NCBI GenBank assembly: GCA_004559785.1
Contig: SFXD01000041.1
Span: 1 to 18,676 of the forward strand
DNA from: a bacterium
GTDB taxonomy: Bacteria; Bacteroidota; Bacteroidia; Bacteroidales; Bacteroidaceae
DNA: 18,676 nt
Reading direction: 5' to 3'
The notes beneath the pieces are model-generated. The model did not search any database. It saw only the letters and a program-made list of their open reading frames with translations, and had not been told where the DNA came from. The position numbers and the translations under genes were made by a program. Shown here one piece after another: positions 1-7,755 of this stretch; within the stretch, counting starts at the first letter, position 1; every line of letters begins with the position of its first letter.

Positions 1-321
1 TTTGCCTCTCAAAAACAAGAATTTTTCGTTAAATCGGGTTAAGCTTTTTTGAGCATTTATTTACTGATTATCAATATATTATATTATTTTTTTTATTGTA
101 TTTTATTGTTACTTTTTAGAACATTGGGAGTCAGATGGTTGAGAGATTCAAGAGTCATCTGTTTAAATCAAAGTTTGCCTCAAATAAAAATTTCACCAGT
201 GAAACCACTTTTCGACCTATCTTACAGCAAATCTTAATTTGGGTGGTGCATTGACGATGGTAGACAGGACATGCAATACCCGCACCTCGGGAAGATGCGG
301 GTATCTTGACTCATACGTTTG
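1..321. other. AT-rich flank without a convincing gene
   Basis: This stretch is much richer in A+T than the rest of the window, especially 49-120, where long T-runs dominate. A 62-codon hydrophobic ORF at 49-237 (plus) is best explained by the T-runs (Leu/Ile/Phe/Tyr codons). It has no recognisable ribosome-binding site or family. Reading frame 1 from base 1 stays open for 13 codons to a TAA at 40-42, so the extreme end of a plus-strand gene lying to the left is possible but cannot be shown. A short inverted repeat, CAGATG (132-137) and CATCTG (156-161), is present. The downstream end of the flank holds the desulfoferrodoxin hairpin. Confidence 0.5.
276..304 (-). terminator. Hairpin downstream of desulfoferrodoxin
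   Basis: A 9-bp perfect stem, ATACCCGCA (276-284) and TGCGGGTAT (296-304), with an 11-nt loop lies 17 nt after the desulfoferrodoxin stop. There is no U-tract on the minus-strand exit side, so it may be a 3'-end stabilising hairpin or a weak terminator rather than a canonical intrinsic one. Confidence 0.5.
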
Positions 322-696
322 CTATCCCTTCCACAGTCCATGGAGGTTGCAGTACTCTCGGGCACACAGGCAATCCTCATGTGTGAAGAATGTCGCTTCA
401 GGCTTTTCGTGCGGCTTCAGCTCGCACCTCAACACGGAAGTAGGTGTCAGCAGTTCTATCCACTGGATATAGTGTTCCTCGAGCATCGGATGGTCGGTGC
501 TTCCCACCTTCACCAGATATCCGCCTTCCACTTTCTCCACCATAGGCACATGCTTTTCCTGTGCAGCATCGGTGGAGTTTTCCCGTAACATCACCATCGG
601 CTTGCCGCAGCATACCAATTCTCCCATTCCTGGATTCAACACTTCGACCACGTTGCCGCAAATGGGACAACGATAGATGTTCCTGATTCCTGTCAT
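322..696 (-). CDS. dfx: Desulfoferrodoxin (superoxide reductase, 2Fe-SOR)
   Basis: A 124-residue protein, close to the family's usual ~125. Residues 1-36 form the desulforedoxin-like domain with the iron ligands C10, C13, C29 and C30 (CxxC...CC). Residues 40-124 form the superoxide reductase domain. The active-site iron ligands are visible as H49, H69, H75, C116 and H119, and the catalytic Glu-Lys pair is E47-K48. Known role of the family: cytoplasmic one-electron reduction of superoxide to hydrogen peroxide using rubredoxin-type electron donors, typical of anaerobes. The ATG at 696 was chosen over an upstream in-frame start because an AAAGGAG Shine-Dalgarno sits just before it and the family N-terminus begins there. 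The upstream extension would also run into the promoter. The gene appears monocistronic, with its own promoter at 750-780. Identification is firm because every metal ligand is in place. Confidence 0.96.
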   Translation of the reverse strand: MTGIRNIYRCPICGNVVEVLNPGMGELVCCGKPMVMLRENSTDAAQEKHVPMVEKVEGGYLVKVGSTDHPMLEEHYIQWIELLTPTSVLRCELKPHEKPEATFFTHEDCLCAREYCNLHGLWKG

Positions 697-749
697 AACG
701 TCTCCTTTCTTTATACAGAGTGCAACGTCGCACTCGCAATTCCACGATG

Positions 750-780
750 CAAAGATAAGGAACATTAGCCTTCCTGCCAA
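750..780 (-). promoter_or_regulatory. Bacteroidetes-type promoter of dfx
   Basis: On the minus strand there is a TTG at 780-778, a 20-nt spacer, and TATCTTTG at 757-750, matching the Bacteroidetes -33/-7 consensus (TTG-N19-21-TAnnTTTG). The predicted start of transcription near 746 leaves a leader of about 50 nt with a good AAAGGAG Shine-Dalgarno before the ATG. Confidence 0.8.
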
Positions 781-976
781 TACCCGTATACGTTTGTTGC
801 AGATTTTTGAAATATTTTAACCCTAATCGGTCAATAGGCTGTCATGCGTTTACAAAGGACGGCTTCCATCCCGATATTTTCTTCCCCGGCATTTGACTGT
901 ATAATCCATTCTTTTGAATGACTTACACAAAATTGTCATTTCACCCACTTGGACGAAAGCGGTAGATGAATGGACA

Positions 977-1011
977 GGGGAGACATGCTTGCCCAACAAG
1001 CATGTCCCCCC
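977..1011 (-). terminator. Strong hairpin downstream of the M16 protease
   Basis: Arms 977-991 and 997-1011 pair over 15 bp with a single G-U wobble (on the minus-strand RNA) and a 5-nt loop, starting 20 nt after the M16 stop codon. The stem is very stable, but no T-tract follows on either strand. It is therefore best read as a transcript 3'-end hairpin, or a terminator that does not need a U-tract. Confidence 0.6.
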
Positions 1012-1031
1012 TGAGCTATATATCTTATCTG

Positions 1032-3845
1032 TCAATTCTTTGCAGGCGGGGTCTTCATTCCTACCACCACGCGGTTGCCGCTGTGGAATATCCTGGAAGC
1101 GAACTTGCGCACGTCGGCGGCTGTAATCGACTGCAATTCCTTGTCGAACGGGGTTACATAATCCTTATTCTCGCGAGTACGGTTGATGAGCTGCGACATC
1201 CAGTAGGAGTTGTCCTTGAGGTTCTCGGCATGTGAGCGAGCCATGTATTCGCGTATCTTCTGCATGTAGTCTTCAGAGGGACCTTCCATCGCCATCTTCT
1301 CCAATCCGTCGTATATGACCTGCGTCATCCGTTCCACTTTGTCGGGTGACGTGGGCAATTGGATGGTAACCGTGACAACCTTCTCGGGATAGTCGCTGAT
1401 GCTTGCCCTGACTGGTACTCCGTAGGCTCCTCCTTCATCCTCGCGTACGGTCTCCGTGAACAGCATCTGCAAGGTCTGTCCTACGAAGGACGTTAGCAGT
1501 TGGTTACGCAGGTTGTAGGTCACTGGAGCATGGTACTTGAAGATGACGGTAGCGTTTGGCGTGTCCTGCTCCTTTTCGAACATGCATGTTCTTTCACCCT
1601 TTGTCATGTGCAGGGAGATATCCCTGTACTTCTCGCGTCCGCGCGCCACTGGCAGTGCGCCTATGTAGCGGTCTAACAGGGATGCCACGCTGTCGACCTC
1701 GAAGTCACCCACGAGGTAGAAATCAAAGTCCCCGGCATTGGCGAAACGTTCACCGTAGATAGATAGAAGACGGTCGTAGTCAAGAGCTGCCACGTCCTCG
1801 GCACGCAGTCTCAGGGCGCGAGGGTTGTTGCCATAGAAGATGCTAATGACGCTGTCCTGTAGGGCAGTGGTGGGGTCGAGGTCCTGATTGCGGTAAACCT
1901 GAACGTAAAGGTCCCTGACAGACTGGAAAGCCTCGTCGTCACGGTGCGGTGCCGTAAAGCAGAGGTAAGCGAGTTGGAGCATTGTCTCCAGGTCCTTCCT
2001 GACGCACGAGCCTTTCAGCGATTCTGTGCGTTCGCCTATGCCGGGCGACACCTGTGCCTGTATGCCAGCCAGCTTCTTTTTTAGTTCGGTTGCAGTGAAC
2101 TCTCCCCAGCCTCCTTCTCCCACCATGATGGAGTTGTCGGCCACGATAAATTCCGTATCAGGGTAGAGCGACGTGCCGCCCCAACTGACAGCCGAGAAGG
2201 AAATCTCATTGGGGCTGTACTCGGTAGGCAGTGCATGTACACGGATGCCGTTGGAGAGCGTTATGAGGCTGGCTCCATAGACATCGGGCTTTATGCTCCG
2301 GACACCCGCTCCGGCAGGTAGTTCGGGCACCAAAGGTCTCATGTCGACCTCTTCCTTCAGGGCTTCTATCTCCTCGCCATCCACTTCCTGAAGGGCTGCG
2401 AGCAGTTCCTCCTGTGTGGGTACGGGTATGCCCTCCTTATCGGGCATGAAGGAGAACATCGCCCTGCCATGTGGCGTTACGGACTGCGCCATGTAGCCGT
2501 TGACGGCCTCCAAAGGTATGGCGGCTGCAAGTAGGGGCAGGTTTGTGTGCTCCCATTCTATGCCGGGTGCGGGATCGCCATCGATGAAGTGACGCACATA
2601 CTCGTTGACATAACTGGTGTTCTCCACCTTGTCGCGGCTGTTGTAGGCAGCCTCTATCTGCGAGGCGAACTCGTTCTTGAACCTCTCGTACTCGCCAGAC
2701 GTGAAGCCACCACGCTGTGCGCGAAGCACCTCACGGTAGACAGCGGCAAGGGACGTTGCAGCCTCGCCTTCCCTGAACACCACGTTGACGGAAAGGGCAT
2801 CCTTGGTCTTGGCAAGCACGTATGGTCCATACCCCACGCTGGCCTGCAGGAACGGTGCGTCCGCCTTACGTGCTATTTCCTGCAGACGTTCGTCCATCAT
2901 CTGACCGATTGCTCTGCGCACATAGGAAAGTGCCACGGCATCCGCCGTCCCCCTAAGTTGTGGAGGCAAAGCGTCCATCTTGAACATCATGCAGATGAAC
3001 GACATGGGAAATTCCTTGTCCTTCTGTATGCTGACTATTGTCTGGTCGTTGTCCGGCACAGCGCAAGGTTCCAATACCGGTGCGTCGGCATCCGTTGCAG
3101 GTATGTCCGAGAACATGTCCCTGAGCCTTGCCTCTACGGCATCCACATTCACGTCCCCCACGATGACAATACCCTGCAGGTCGGGACGGTACCACGAGCG
3201 GTAGTACGAGCGTAGTGTCTCGTAGGGGAAGTTCATCACCACGTCCATGGTGCCTATGGGGCTGCGCTCGGCATAGCGGCATCCTTTGAAGATGTCGCGG
3301 AAGGCGGCCTCTTGCATTCTCTGCTGTGCCGTGCGGCGCATGCGCCATTCCTCGTTTATGACACCTCGCTCCTTGTCTATCTCGGTATCAGAAAGGAGCA
3401 AGTCGTGGCTCCAGTCGTGGAGTATCAGCATGCACGAGTCCACTGCCCCGGGAATCTCGACGTTGACGTTGTTGATGTTGTACACAGTCTCCTCGTAGGA
3501 CGTGTATGCGTTGAGGTTCAGCCCGAACTTCACGCCGATTCGCTCGAGGTACTGCTTGAGTCGGTCGCCCGGGAAGTGCTTGGTGCCGTTGAAGCACATG
3601 TGCTCGAGGAAGTGGGCCAGTCCGCGCTGGTCGTCCTCCTCCTGCATGGAGCCCACCTTTTGGGCGATGTAGAAGTCGGCCCGCTTCTCGGGCCATTCGT
3701 TGTGACGGATGTAGTAAGTGAGTCCGTTGGGCAGGACGCCGCGCCTGACGGCGGAGTCCAAGGGCACCAGCCCTGAGGCCTGCTGCGCCCAGAGAGCAGG
3801 CAGTGCACATGCCAAGAGCATGGCGAGGAATAGATGTCTCTTCAT
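1032..3845 (-). CDS. Exported M16 (insulinase/pitrilysin-like) zinc protease
   Basis: A 937-residue protein, the size expected for a fused two-repeat M16 peptidase. A Sec signal peptide spans about residues 1-20 (KRH, then a hydrophobic core, cleavage after ALWA), placing it in the periplasm. The inverted zinc motif HFLEH is at 78-82 (H78, E81, H82), and the third ligand is E159 in the KERGVINEE segment, 81 residues after H78 as in pitrilysin. The second, non-catalytic M16 half covers roughly 530-930. Family knowledge: such proteins degrade peptides inside a closed clamshell chamber; the substrate here is unknown. The gene follows the der-lipoprotein block after a terminator, and I see no TAnnTTTG box in its upstream gap. 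The start is supported by the signal peptide. Family assignment is firm; the specific role is not known. Confidence 0.93.
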   Translation of the reverse strand: MKRHLFLAMLLACALPALWAQQASGLVPLDSAVRRGVLPNGLTYYIRHNEWPEKRADFYIAQKVGSMQEEDDQRGLAHFLEHMCFNGTKHFPGDRLKQYLERIGVKFGLNLNAYTSYEETVYNINNVNVEIPGAVDSCMLILHDWSHDLLLSDTEIDKERGVINEEWRMRRTAQQRMQEAAFRDIFKGCRYAERSPIGTMDVVMNFPYETLRSYYRSWYRPDLQGIVIVGDVNVDAVEARLRDMFSDIPATDADAPVLEPCAVPDNDQTIVSIQKDKEFPMSFICMMFKMDALPPQLRGTADAVALSYVRRAIGQMMDERLQEIARKADAPFLQASVGYGPYVLAKTKDALSVNVVFREGEAATSLAAVYREVLRAQRGGFTSGEYERFKNEFASQIEAAYNSRDKVENTSYVNEYVRHFIDGDPAPGIEWEHTNLPLLAAAIPLEAVNGYMAQSVTPHGRAMFSFMPDKEGIPVPTQEELLAALQEVDGEEIEALKEEVDMRPLVPELPAGAGVRSIKPDVYGASLITLSNGIRVHALPTEYSPNEISFSAVSWGGTSLYPDTEFIVADNSIMVGEGGWGEFTATELKKKLAGIQAQVSPGIGERTESLKGSCVRKDLETMLQLAYLCFTAPHRDDEAFQSVRDLYVQVYRNQDLDPTTALQDSVISIFYGNNPRALRLRAEDVAALDYDRLLSIYGERFANAGDFDFYLVGDFEVDSVASLLDRYIGALPVARGREKYRDISLHMTKGERTCMFEKEQDTPNATVIFKYHAPVTYNLRNQLLTSFVGQTLQMLFTETVREDEGGAYGVPVRASISDYPEKVVTVTIQLPTSPDKVERMTQVIYDGLEKMAMEGPSEDYMQKIREYMARSHAENLKDNSYWMSQLINRTRENKDYVTPFDKELQSITAADVRKFASRIFHSGNRVVVGMKTPPAKN

Positions 3846-3882
3846 AATATTTCCTGATTGTATGTACTGTCAATATGCTTTA

Positions 3883-3930
3883 AGAAAGAAGGAAGAGGAA
3901 GAAGGTGAATCCCATTGCGGGAGACACCTT
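3883..3930 (-). terminator. Intrinsic terminator after the der-lipoprotein block
   Basis: On the minus strand, AAGGTG (from 3930) pairs with CACCTT (to 3902). An inner TCCC/GGGA stem surrounds a short loop, separated by a 2x2 mismatch. A pyrimidine-rich tail follows at 3901-3883. It lies 20 nt after the lipoprotein stop and before the M16 gene, so it separates the housekeeping block from the protease. Confidence 0.6.
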
Positions 3931-3949
3931 GCCAAACGTGAAGCCACCC

Positions 3950-4357
3950 CTAACGAACCAGCCACCTGCCGGAGCGCAACACCATGGGCAGGCAGACGAC
4001 CTCGTGCGTGCTGTCGGCAAAGAGAATGTCGAGGAAGACGTCCGCCGTGCTGTCGGCGAAAAGCGAATCCGTAAGGGACGACACCCCGACGACGGGGTTG
4101 GTCTCCCCCTGTCGTGCGGCGAACTGCGCCGCCATATCTTCCAGTTCCGCCGAGTAGTCGGCCGGTATGCTGTCCGTCACGTCTAGATACGAGATATACC
4201 GCCCGTAGTCACCGTTTACGAGGCTGCGGTAGCAATCCTCCGCCGCCAGCCTGGCCGCCTCGTGGGAGTACGGGGCAGGCTCGCCCTTCCCGCACGACGA
4301 TGCCGCCATTGCCAGCAGCAGCGTGGCGCATGCCATGACACTCGTAGTACGTCCCAT
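3950..4357 (-). CDS. Small putative lipoprotein, possibly NTF2-like
   Basis: A 135-residue protein with a lipoprotein signal: hydrophobic residues 5-20 and a lipobox-like ASSC with the acceptor Cys at 22. The mature part (residues 23-135) starts with a helix-rich segment (EAARLAAEDCYRSLVNGDYGRY). It ends in beta-strand-like segments finishing in a Trp (SGRWLVR), reminiscent of NTF2-like small lipoproteins common in Bacteroidetes (DUF4878-type). That fold assignment is inference. The start codon lies only 1 nt after the der stop, so the two are almost certainly co-transcribed and perhaps translationally coupled. No function is recognisable. An alternative start at Met8 would leave only 14 residues before the lipobox Cys. 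Confidence 0.75.
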   Translation of the reverse strand: MGRTTSVMACATLLLAMAASSCGKGEPAPYSHEAARLAAEDCYRSLVNGDYGRYISYLDVTDSIPADYSAELEDMAAQFAARQGETNPVVGVSSLTDSLFADSTADVFLDILFADSTHEVVCLPMVLRSGRWLVR

Positions 4358-4358
4358 G

Positions 4359-5669
4359 CTACTTCTGGCGTATGAATATGTTGATGGGCGTGCCCTCGAA
4401 GTCCCAACGTTCCCTGATCTTGTTCTCCAGGAACCTGCGGTACGGCTCCTTGACGTACTGTGGCAGGTTGGCGTAGAAGACGAAGGTAGGCACGCGCGTG
4501 TCGGGTATCTGGCTGCAATACTTTATCTTGATGTACTTGCCCTTCGTGGATGGTGGGGGGTATGCCTCTATGAGGGGCAGCATCTCCTCGTTGAGCTTGG
4601 TGGTCGACACGCGCCTGCGGCGGTTCTGGTATACGTCACGTGCCGTCTCGAGCACCTTGAATATCCTCTGCTTGGTGATTGCCGAGCCGAATATGACGGG
4701 GAAGTCCGTGAACGGAGCCATGCGCTGGCGTATGGCATCTTCCATGGTCTTCATCACGATGGTGGTCTTTTCCTCCACGAGGTCCCACTTGTTGACCACC
4801 ACCACGAGGCTCTTCTGGTTCCTCTGTATCAGCTGGAATATGTTGAGGTCCTGGCTCTCTATGCCGCGCGTGGCATCGATCATCAGGATGCAGACGTCGC
4901 TGTTCTCTATGCTGCGTATGGAGCGCATGACGCTGTAGAACTCCAGGTCCTCGCTGACGCGGTTCTTCTTGCGTATGCCCGCCGTGTCCACCAGGTAGAA
5001 GTCGAAGCCGAACTTGTCGTACCTGGTGTATATGCTGTCGCGCGTGGTGCCTGCTATGTCGGTCACGATGTGCCTTTCCTCACCTATGAATGCGTTGACG
5101 AGCGAACTCTTGCCCACGTTAGGCCTGCCCACTACGGCAAAGCGGGGAATGTCCTCGTCGGGCAGGTCGGACTTTTCCTTCGTGAACTTGCTTACCACCA
5201 GGTCCAGCAGGTCGCCCGTGCCGCTTCCCGTGGCAGCCGAGATACAGAACGGGTCGCCAAGCCCGAGGGAATAGAACTCGGCCGAGAGGTAGGTCTCGTT
5301 GTTGTCCATCTTGTTGCACACGAGGATGACGGGCTTCTGCGTGCGGCGCAGTATGTTGGCAACAGCCTCATCCAGGTCGGTCACGCCATTGTGTATGTCG
5401 ACGAGGAAGAGTATGACGTCCGCCTCCTCGGTGGCAAGCACCACCTGCTTACGTATCTCCTCCTCGAAGATGTCGTCGGAATTGACTACCCATCCTCCCG
5501 TGTCTATGACGGAGAATTCCTGCATTCCCCATTCGCACTTGCCATACTGGCGGTCGCGCGTAGTTCCTGCCTCCTCGCTGACTATGGCATGGCGCGTCTG
5601 CGTAAGGCGATTGAAAAGCGTGGACTTGCCTACGTTGGGGCGTCCCACGATAGCTACGATGTTGCTCAT
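4359..5669 (-). CDS. der: Ribosome-assembly GTPase Der (EngA)
   Basis: A 436-residue protein with the hallmark tandem GTPase domains. Domain 1 has GRPNVGKS at 9-16, DTGG at 56-59 and NKMD at 119-122. Domain 2 has GRPNVGKS at 181-188, DTAG at 228-231 and NKWD at 293-296. A C-terminal KH-like domain (about 350-436) contains the usual PPP...KIKY...R.PTFVFF-like stretch. Length and order match the family. Der binds 50S precursors and is needed for late large-subunit maturation; it acts in the cytoplasm. It lies 38 nt downstream of era on the same strand, with no promoter consensus between them, and runs directly into the lipoprotein gene. The assignment is essentially certain. Confidence 0.98.
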   Translation of the reverse strand: MSNIVAIVGRPNVGKSTLFNRLTQTRHAIVSEEAGTTRDRQYGKCEWGMQEFSVIDTGGWVVNSDDIFEEEIRKQVVLATEEADVILFLVDIHNGVTDLDEAVANILRRTQKPVILVCNKMDNNETYLSAEFYSLGLGDPFCISAATGSGTGDLLDLVVSKFTKEKSDLPDEDIPRFAVVGRPNVGKSSLVNAFIGEERHIVTDIAGTTRDSIYTRYDKFGFDFYLVDTAGIRKKNRVSEDLEFYSVMRSIRSIENSDVCILMIDATRGIESQDLNIFQLIQRNQKSLVVVVNKWDLVEEKTTIVMKTMEDAIRQRMAPFTDFPVIFGSAITKQRIFKVLETARDVYQNRRRRVSTTKLNEEMLPLIEAYPPPSTKGKYIKIKYCSQIPDTRVPTFVFYANLPQYVKEPYRRFLENKIRERWDFEGTPINIFIRQK

Positions 5670-5707
5670 GTCAAAAAAATAAATGTGTTATGTAAATGCC
5701 GCTGGCT

Positions 5708-6589
5708 TCAGTCCAGCTTGTAGCCGTAAGACCGCATCGCCTTGTCGCTCTGCCTCCAGTCCTTGTCGACCTTGACGTACACGTCGAGGTAGATGCTCTT
5801 GCCGAAGAACTTCTCAAGCGTCTTGCGCGCCTCGCTGCCCATGCGCTTCAGTGCCACTCCGCCGTGCCCGATGAGGATGCCCTTCTGGCTTTCCCTCTCT
5901 ACGTAAACCACGGTGCGTATGCGGATGCTGCGCTCCGTCTCCTTGAACTCCTCCACCACCACCTCGGTGCTGTACGGTATCTCCTTGTCGTAGTAGAGGA
6001 GAATCTTCTCCCTGACTATCTCCGAGACGAAGAAGCGGGCAGGCTTGTCCGTCCACTGGTCCTTGTCGAAGTAGGCAGGGCTCTCGGGCAGGAGTTCCTT
6101 GATGCGTGCCAGCACATTGTCCACGTTGAACTTGTGCAGGGCACTGATGGGGCAGATCTCGGCTCCGGGGAAGACCTGGTGCCACTCTTCCACCTTCTGC
6201 TCCAGCGACTTTTGGTCGGAGAGGTCTATCTTGTTGATGAGTACCAGTACGGGCACGGTCATCTTCTGCACCTTGGCGATGAAGTCCGCGTTCTTGTCGG
6301 GCTTCTCCACCATGTCAGTCACATACAGCAGCACGTCGGCGTCCTGGAGGGCACTCTCGCTGAACTGGAGCATCTGCTCCTGCAACTTGTAGTTGGGCTT
6401 AAGCACGCCCGGGGTGTCGGAGAAGCATATTTGCATCTCGGGGGTGTTGAGTATTCCCATTATCCGATGGCGAGTCGTCTGCGCCTTGAACGTGGCAATG
6501 GATATCCTCTCGCCCACGAGAAGGTTCATGAGCGTGCTCTTTCCCACGTTGGGGTTGCCCACTATGTTTACGAATCCGGCCTTATGCAT
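5708..6589 (-). CDS. era: Ribosome-assembly GTPase Era
   Basis: A 293-residue protein with one GTPase domain: GNPNVGKS at 11-18, the switch I TTRH region at 38-41, DTPG at 58-61 and NKID at 119-122. A C-terminal type II KH domain with the RNA-binding GHGG loop at 241-244 follows. Era binds the 3' end of 16S rRNA and supports 30S maturation. The ATG at 6589 is chosen because AAGGAG lies just upstream and the family N-terminus begins close to the P-loop. An in-frame start 84 nt upstream would lie inside fabH. The first 8 nt overlap the 3' end of fabH, a sign of tight operon organisation and possible translational coupling. Der follows downstream. Confidence 0.98.
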   Translation of the reverse strand: MHKAGFVNIVGNPNVGKSTLMNLLVGERISIATFKAQTTRHRIMGILNTPEMQICFSDTPGVLKPNYKLQEQMLQFSESALQDADVLLYVTDMVEKPDKNADFIAKVQKMTVPVLVLINKIDLSDQKSLEQKVEEWHQVFPGAEICPISALHKFNVDNVLARIKELLPESPAYFDKDQWTDKPARFFVSEIVREKILLYYDKEIPYSTEVVVEEFKETERSIRIRTVVYVERESQKGILIGHGGVALKRMGSEARKTLEKFFGKSIYLDVYVKVDKDWRQSDKAMRSYGYKLD

Positions 6590-7667
6590 TGCGTCTCCTT
6601 GCGTACCACTCCTGGCGGCTGATTTCACCTTCCTTGTAGAATTCCGCCGGCTCCTTGGCAGCCTCCTCCGCACCGTCGTAGCCCCATATCATGTAGCTCG
6701 CTCCCCAAGAGAAACCTGCGCCGAAGGCTGTGAAAATCAGCTTGTCGCCCTTCCTGAGCCGGGGCTCGTATTCCCATAGGCAGAGAGGCAGTGTGCCTCC
6801 CGACGTGTTTGCCATGTGGTCGATGTTGATCATGATGTGATCCTGGCTGATTCCAATGCGCCCGGCCACCGAGACCTCGATGTTGATGTTTGCCTGGTGC
6901 GGCACCACCCAGTCGATGTTGTCCTTGGTCAGCCCGTTGCGCTCGGCGATGGCCTTCACGGCAGAGCTCATGTCCAGCACGGCATGCTTGTATACGGAGC
7001 GGCCCTCCTGGTAGACGAAGTGCTCGCGCGCATCGACAGTCTCGTGGCTCGGCATCTTGGCGCTTCCCCCAGCCTCCATGTGCAAATGCTGGTACCCCTT
7101 GCCGTCCACGTGGTACAGGCCGTCCATGAGCCCGTACTCCTCGGTGGTGGCCTCCATCATGACGCAGGCTGCACCATCCCCGAAGATTGGACACGTATTG
7201 CGGTCCTGGTAGTTGGTCATGGAGCTCATGTGGTCGCCTCCACATACGATGATTCGCTTGTAGCGTCCCGAGCGCAGGTATGCCGCACCGGCCTCCAAGG
7301 CATACAGGAATCCCGCGCAGGCTGCCTCCATGTCGTAGCCGAAGGCGTTGGTCAGGCCGCAGTTTCCGATGACGATAGACGCCGTGGACGGAAAATGGTA
7401 GTCGGGGGTGGTGGTTGCGCAGAGCACCAGCTCGATGCTTTCCGGCGCGGCCTTGGTCTTGCGCAGCAGCTGCTCTACGGCACGTGTCATCATGTACGAA
7501 ACGCCGGAACCCTGCTCGGGCTTGAGGATATGGCGCGTCTTCACTCCGATTCGCTCCATGATCCATTCGTCGGAGGTGTCCACGATGGTAGACATCTCCT
7601 CGTTGTCCAGTATGTAATCGGGGACGTATCCTCCGACTCCTGTTATTACTGCATTTATCTTTCCCAT
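6582..7667 (-). CDS. fabH: Beta-ketoacyl-ACP synthase III (FabH)
   Basis: A 361-residue thiolase-fold enzyme that starts type II fatty-acid synthesis by condensing an acyl-CoA with malonyl-ACP. The catalytic triad is visible: C117 in DMEAACAGF, H257 in VVPHQAN and N287 in the MANTSGGT segment (equivalent to GNTSAAS in E. coli FabH). The protein is about 35-40 residues longer than E. coli FabH. The extra part includes a charged C-terminal tail (about 334-361) of unknown role. Its 3' end overlaps era by 8 nt. The upstream rpmF gene is separated by a hairpin terminator, with no TAnnTTTG box visible before the fabH ATG, so expression may depend on read-through. No plsX lies between rpmF and fabH, unlike the E. 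coli order. Confidence 0.95.
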   Translation of the reverse strand: MGKINAVITGVGGYVPDYILDNEEMSTIVDTSDEWIMERIGVKTRHILKPEQGSGVSYMMTRAVEQLLRKTKAAPESIELVLCATTTPDYHFPSTASIVIGNCGLTNAFGYDMEAACAGFLYALEAGAAYLRSGRYKRIIVCGGDHMSSMTNYQDRNTCPIFGDGAACVMMEATTEEYGLMDGLYHVDGKGYQHLHMEAGGSAKMPSHETVDAREHFVYQEGRSVYKHAVLDMSSAVKAIAERNGLTKDNIDWVVPHQANINIEVSVAGRIGISQDHIMINIDHMANTSGGTLPLCLWEYEPRLRKGDKLIFTAFGAGFSWGASYMIWGYDGAEEAAKEPAEFYKEGEISRQEWYARRRNA

Positions 7668-7686
7668 TTACGATTCAGAATTTGTG

Positions 7687-7736
7687 TAATAAAAAAAGAA
7701 AGCCGCATAAGCCCTATGCACGGACTATTGCGGCTT
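7687..7736 (-). terminator. Internal terminator/attenuator between rpmF and fabH
   Basis: On the minus strand, AAGCCGCA (7736-7729) and TGCGGCTT (7707-7700) form an 8-bp perfect stem. A 2x2 internal loop and an inner AGTCC/GGGCT stem continue it, and a T-rich tract (TTTCTTTTTTTATT) runs from 7699 downward. This is a canonical intrinsic terminator placed 20 nt after the L32 stop codon. It probably ends most L32 mRNA and lets a fraction reach fabH-era-der. Confidence 0.85.
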
Positions 7737-7755
7737 GTTTGCTTTTGCCTGACAA

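Larger units (their letters stand above)
697..1031. other. Intergenic region between M16 protease and dfx
   Basis: This 335-nt gap holds the 3' hairpin of the M16 gene (977-1011), the dfx promoter (750-780) and a leader of about 50 nt. Short ORFs on either strand in 850-1030 lack a ribosome-binding site and any recognisable motif. Nothing else is evident. Confidence 0.6.

Noticed and set aside
49..237. 62-codon hydrophobic ORF at the left edge as a small membrane protein
   Set aside because: The hydrophobicity is explained by T-rich low-complexity DNA. There is no ribosome-binding site, and its second half is not membrane-like.
3846..3880. TTGACA-N18-TATTAT just before the M16 start as a sigma-70 promoter
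   Set aside because: Bacteroidetes use the TTG/TAnnTTTG consensus. The TATTAT overlaps the start codon and the match is likely chance.
4323..5723. A 466-codon ORF on the plus strand across der
   Set aside because: It is exactly antisense to an unmistakable Der GTPase, in a GC-rich gene whose codon use keeps the opposite frame open. Its protein has no recognisable motif.
5696..6622. A 308-codon plus-strand ORF opposite era (also 319 codons opposite fabH at 6816-7775 and 222 codons opposite the M16 gene at 2547-3215)
   Set aside because: These are shadows of well-identified minus-strand genes and have no ribosome-binding site or family features.
6590..6673. 28-residue N-terminal extension of Era
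   Set aside because: It lies entirely inside fabH, is Arg-rich and unlike Era, and the internal ATG has a clear AAGGAG ribosome-binding site.
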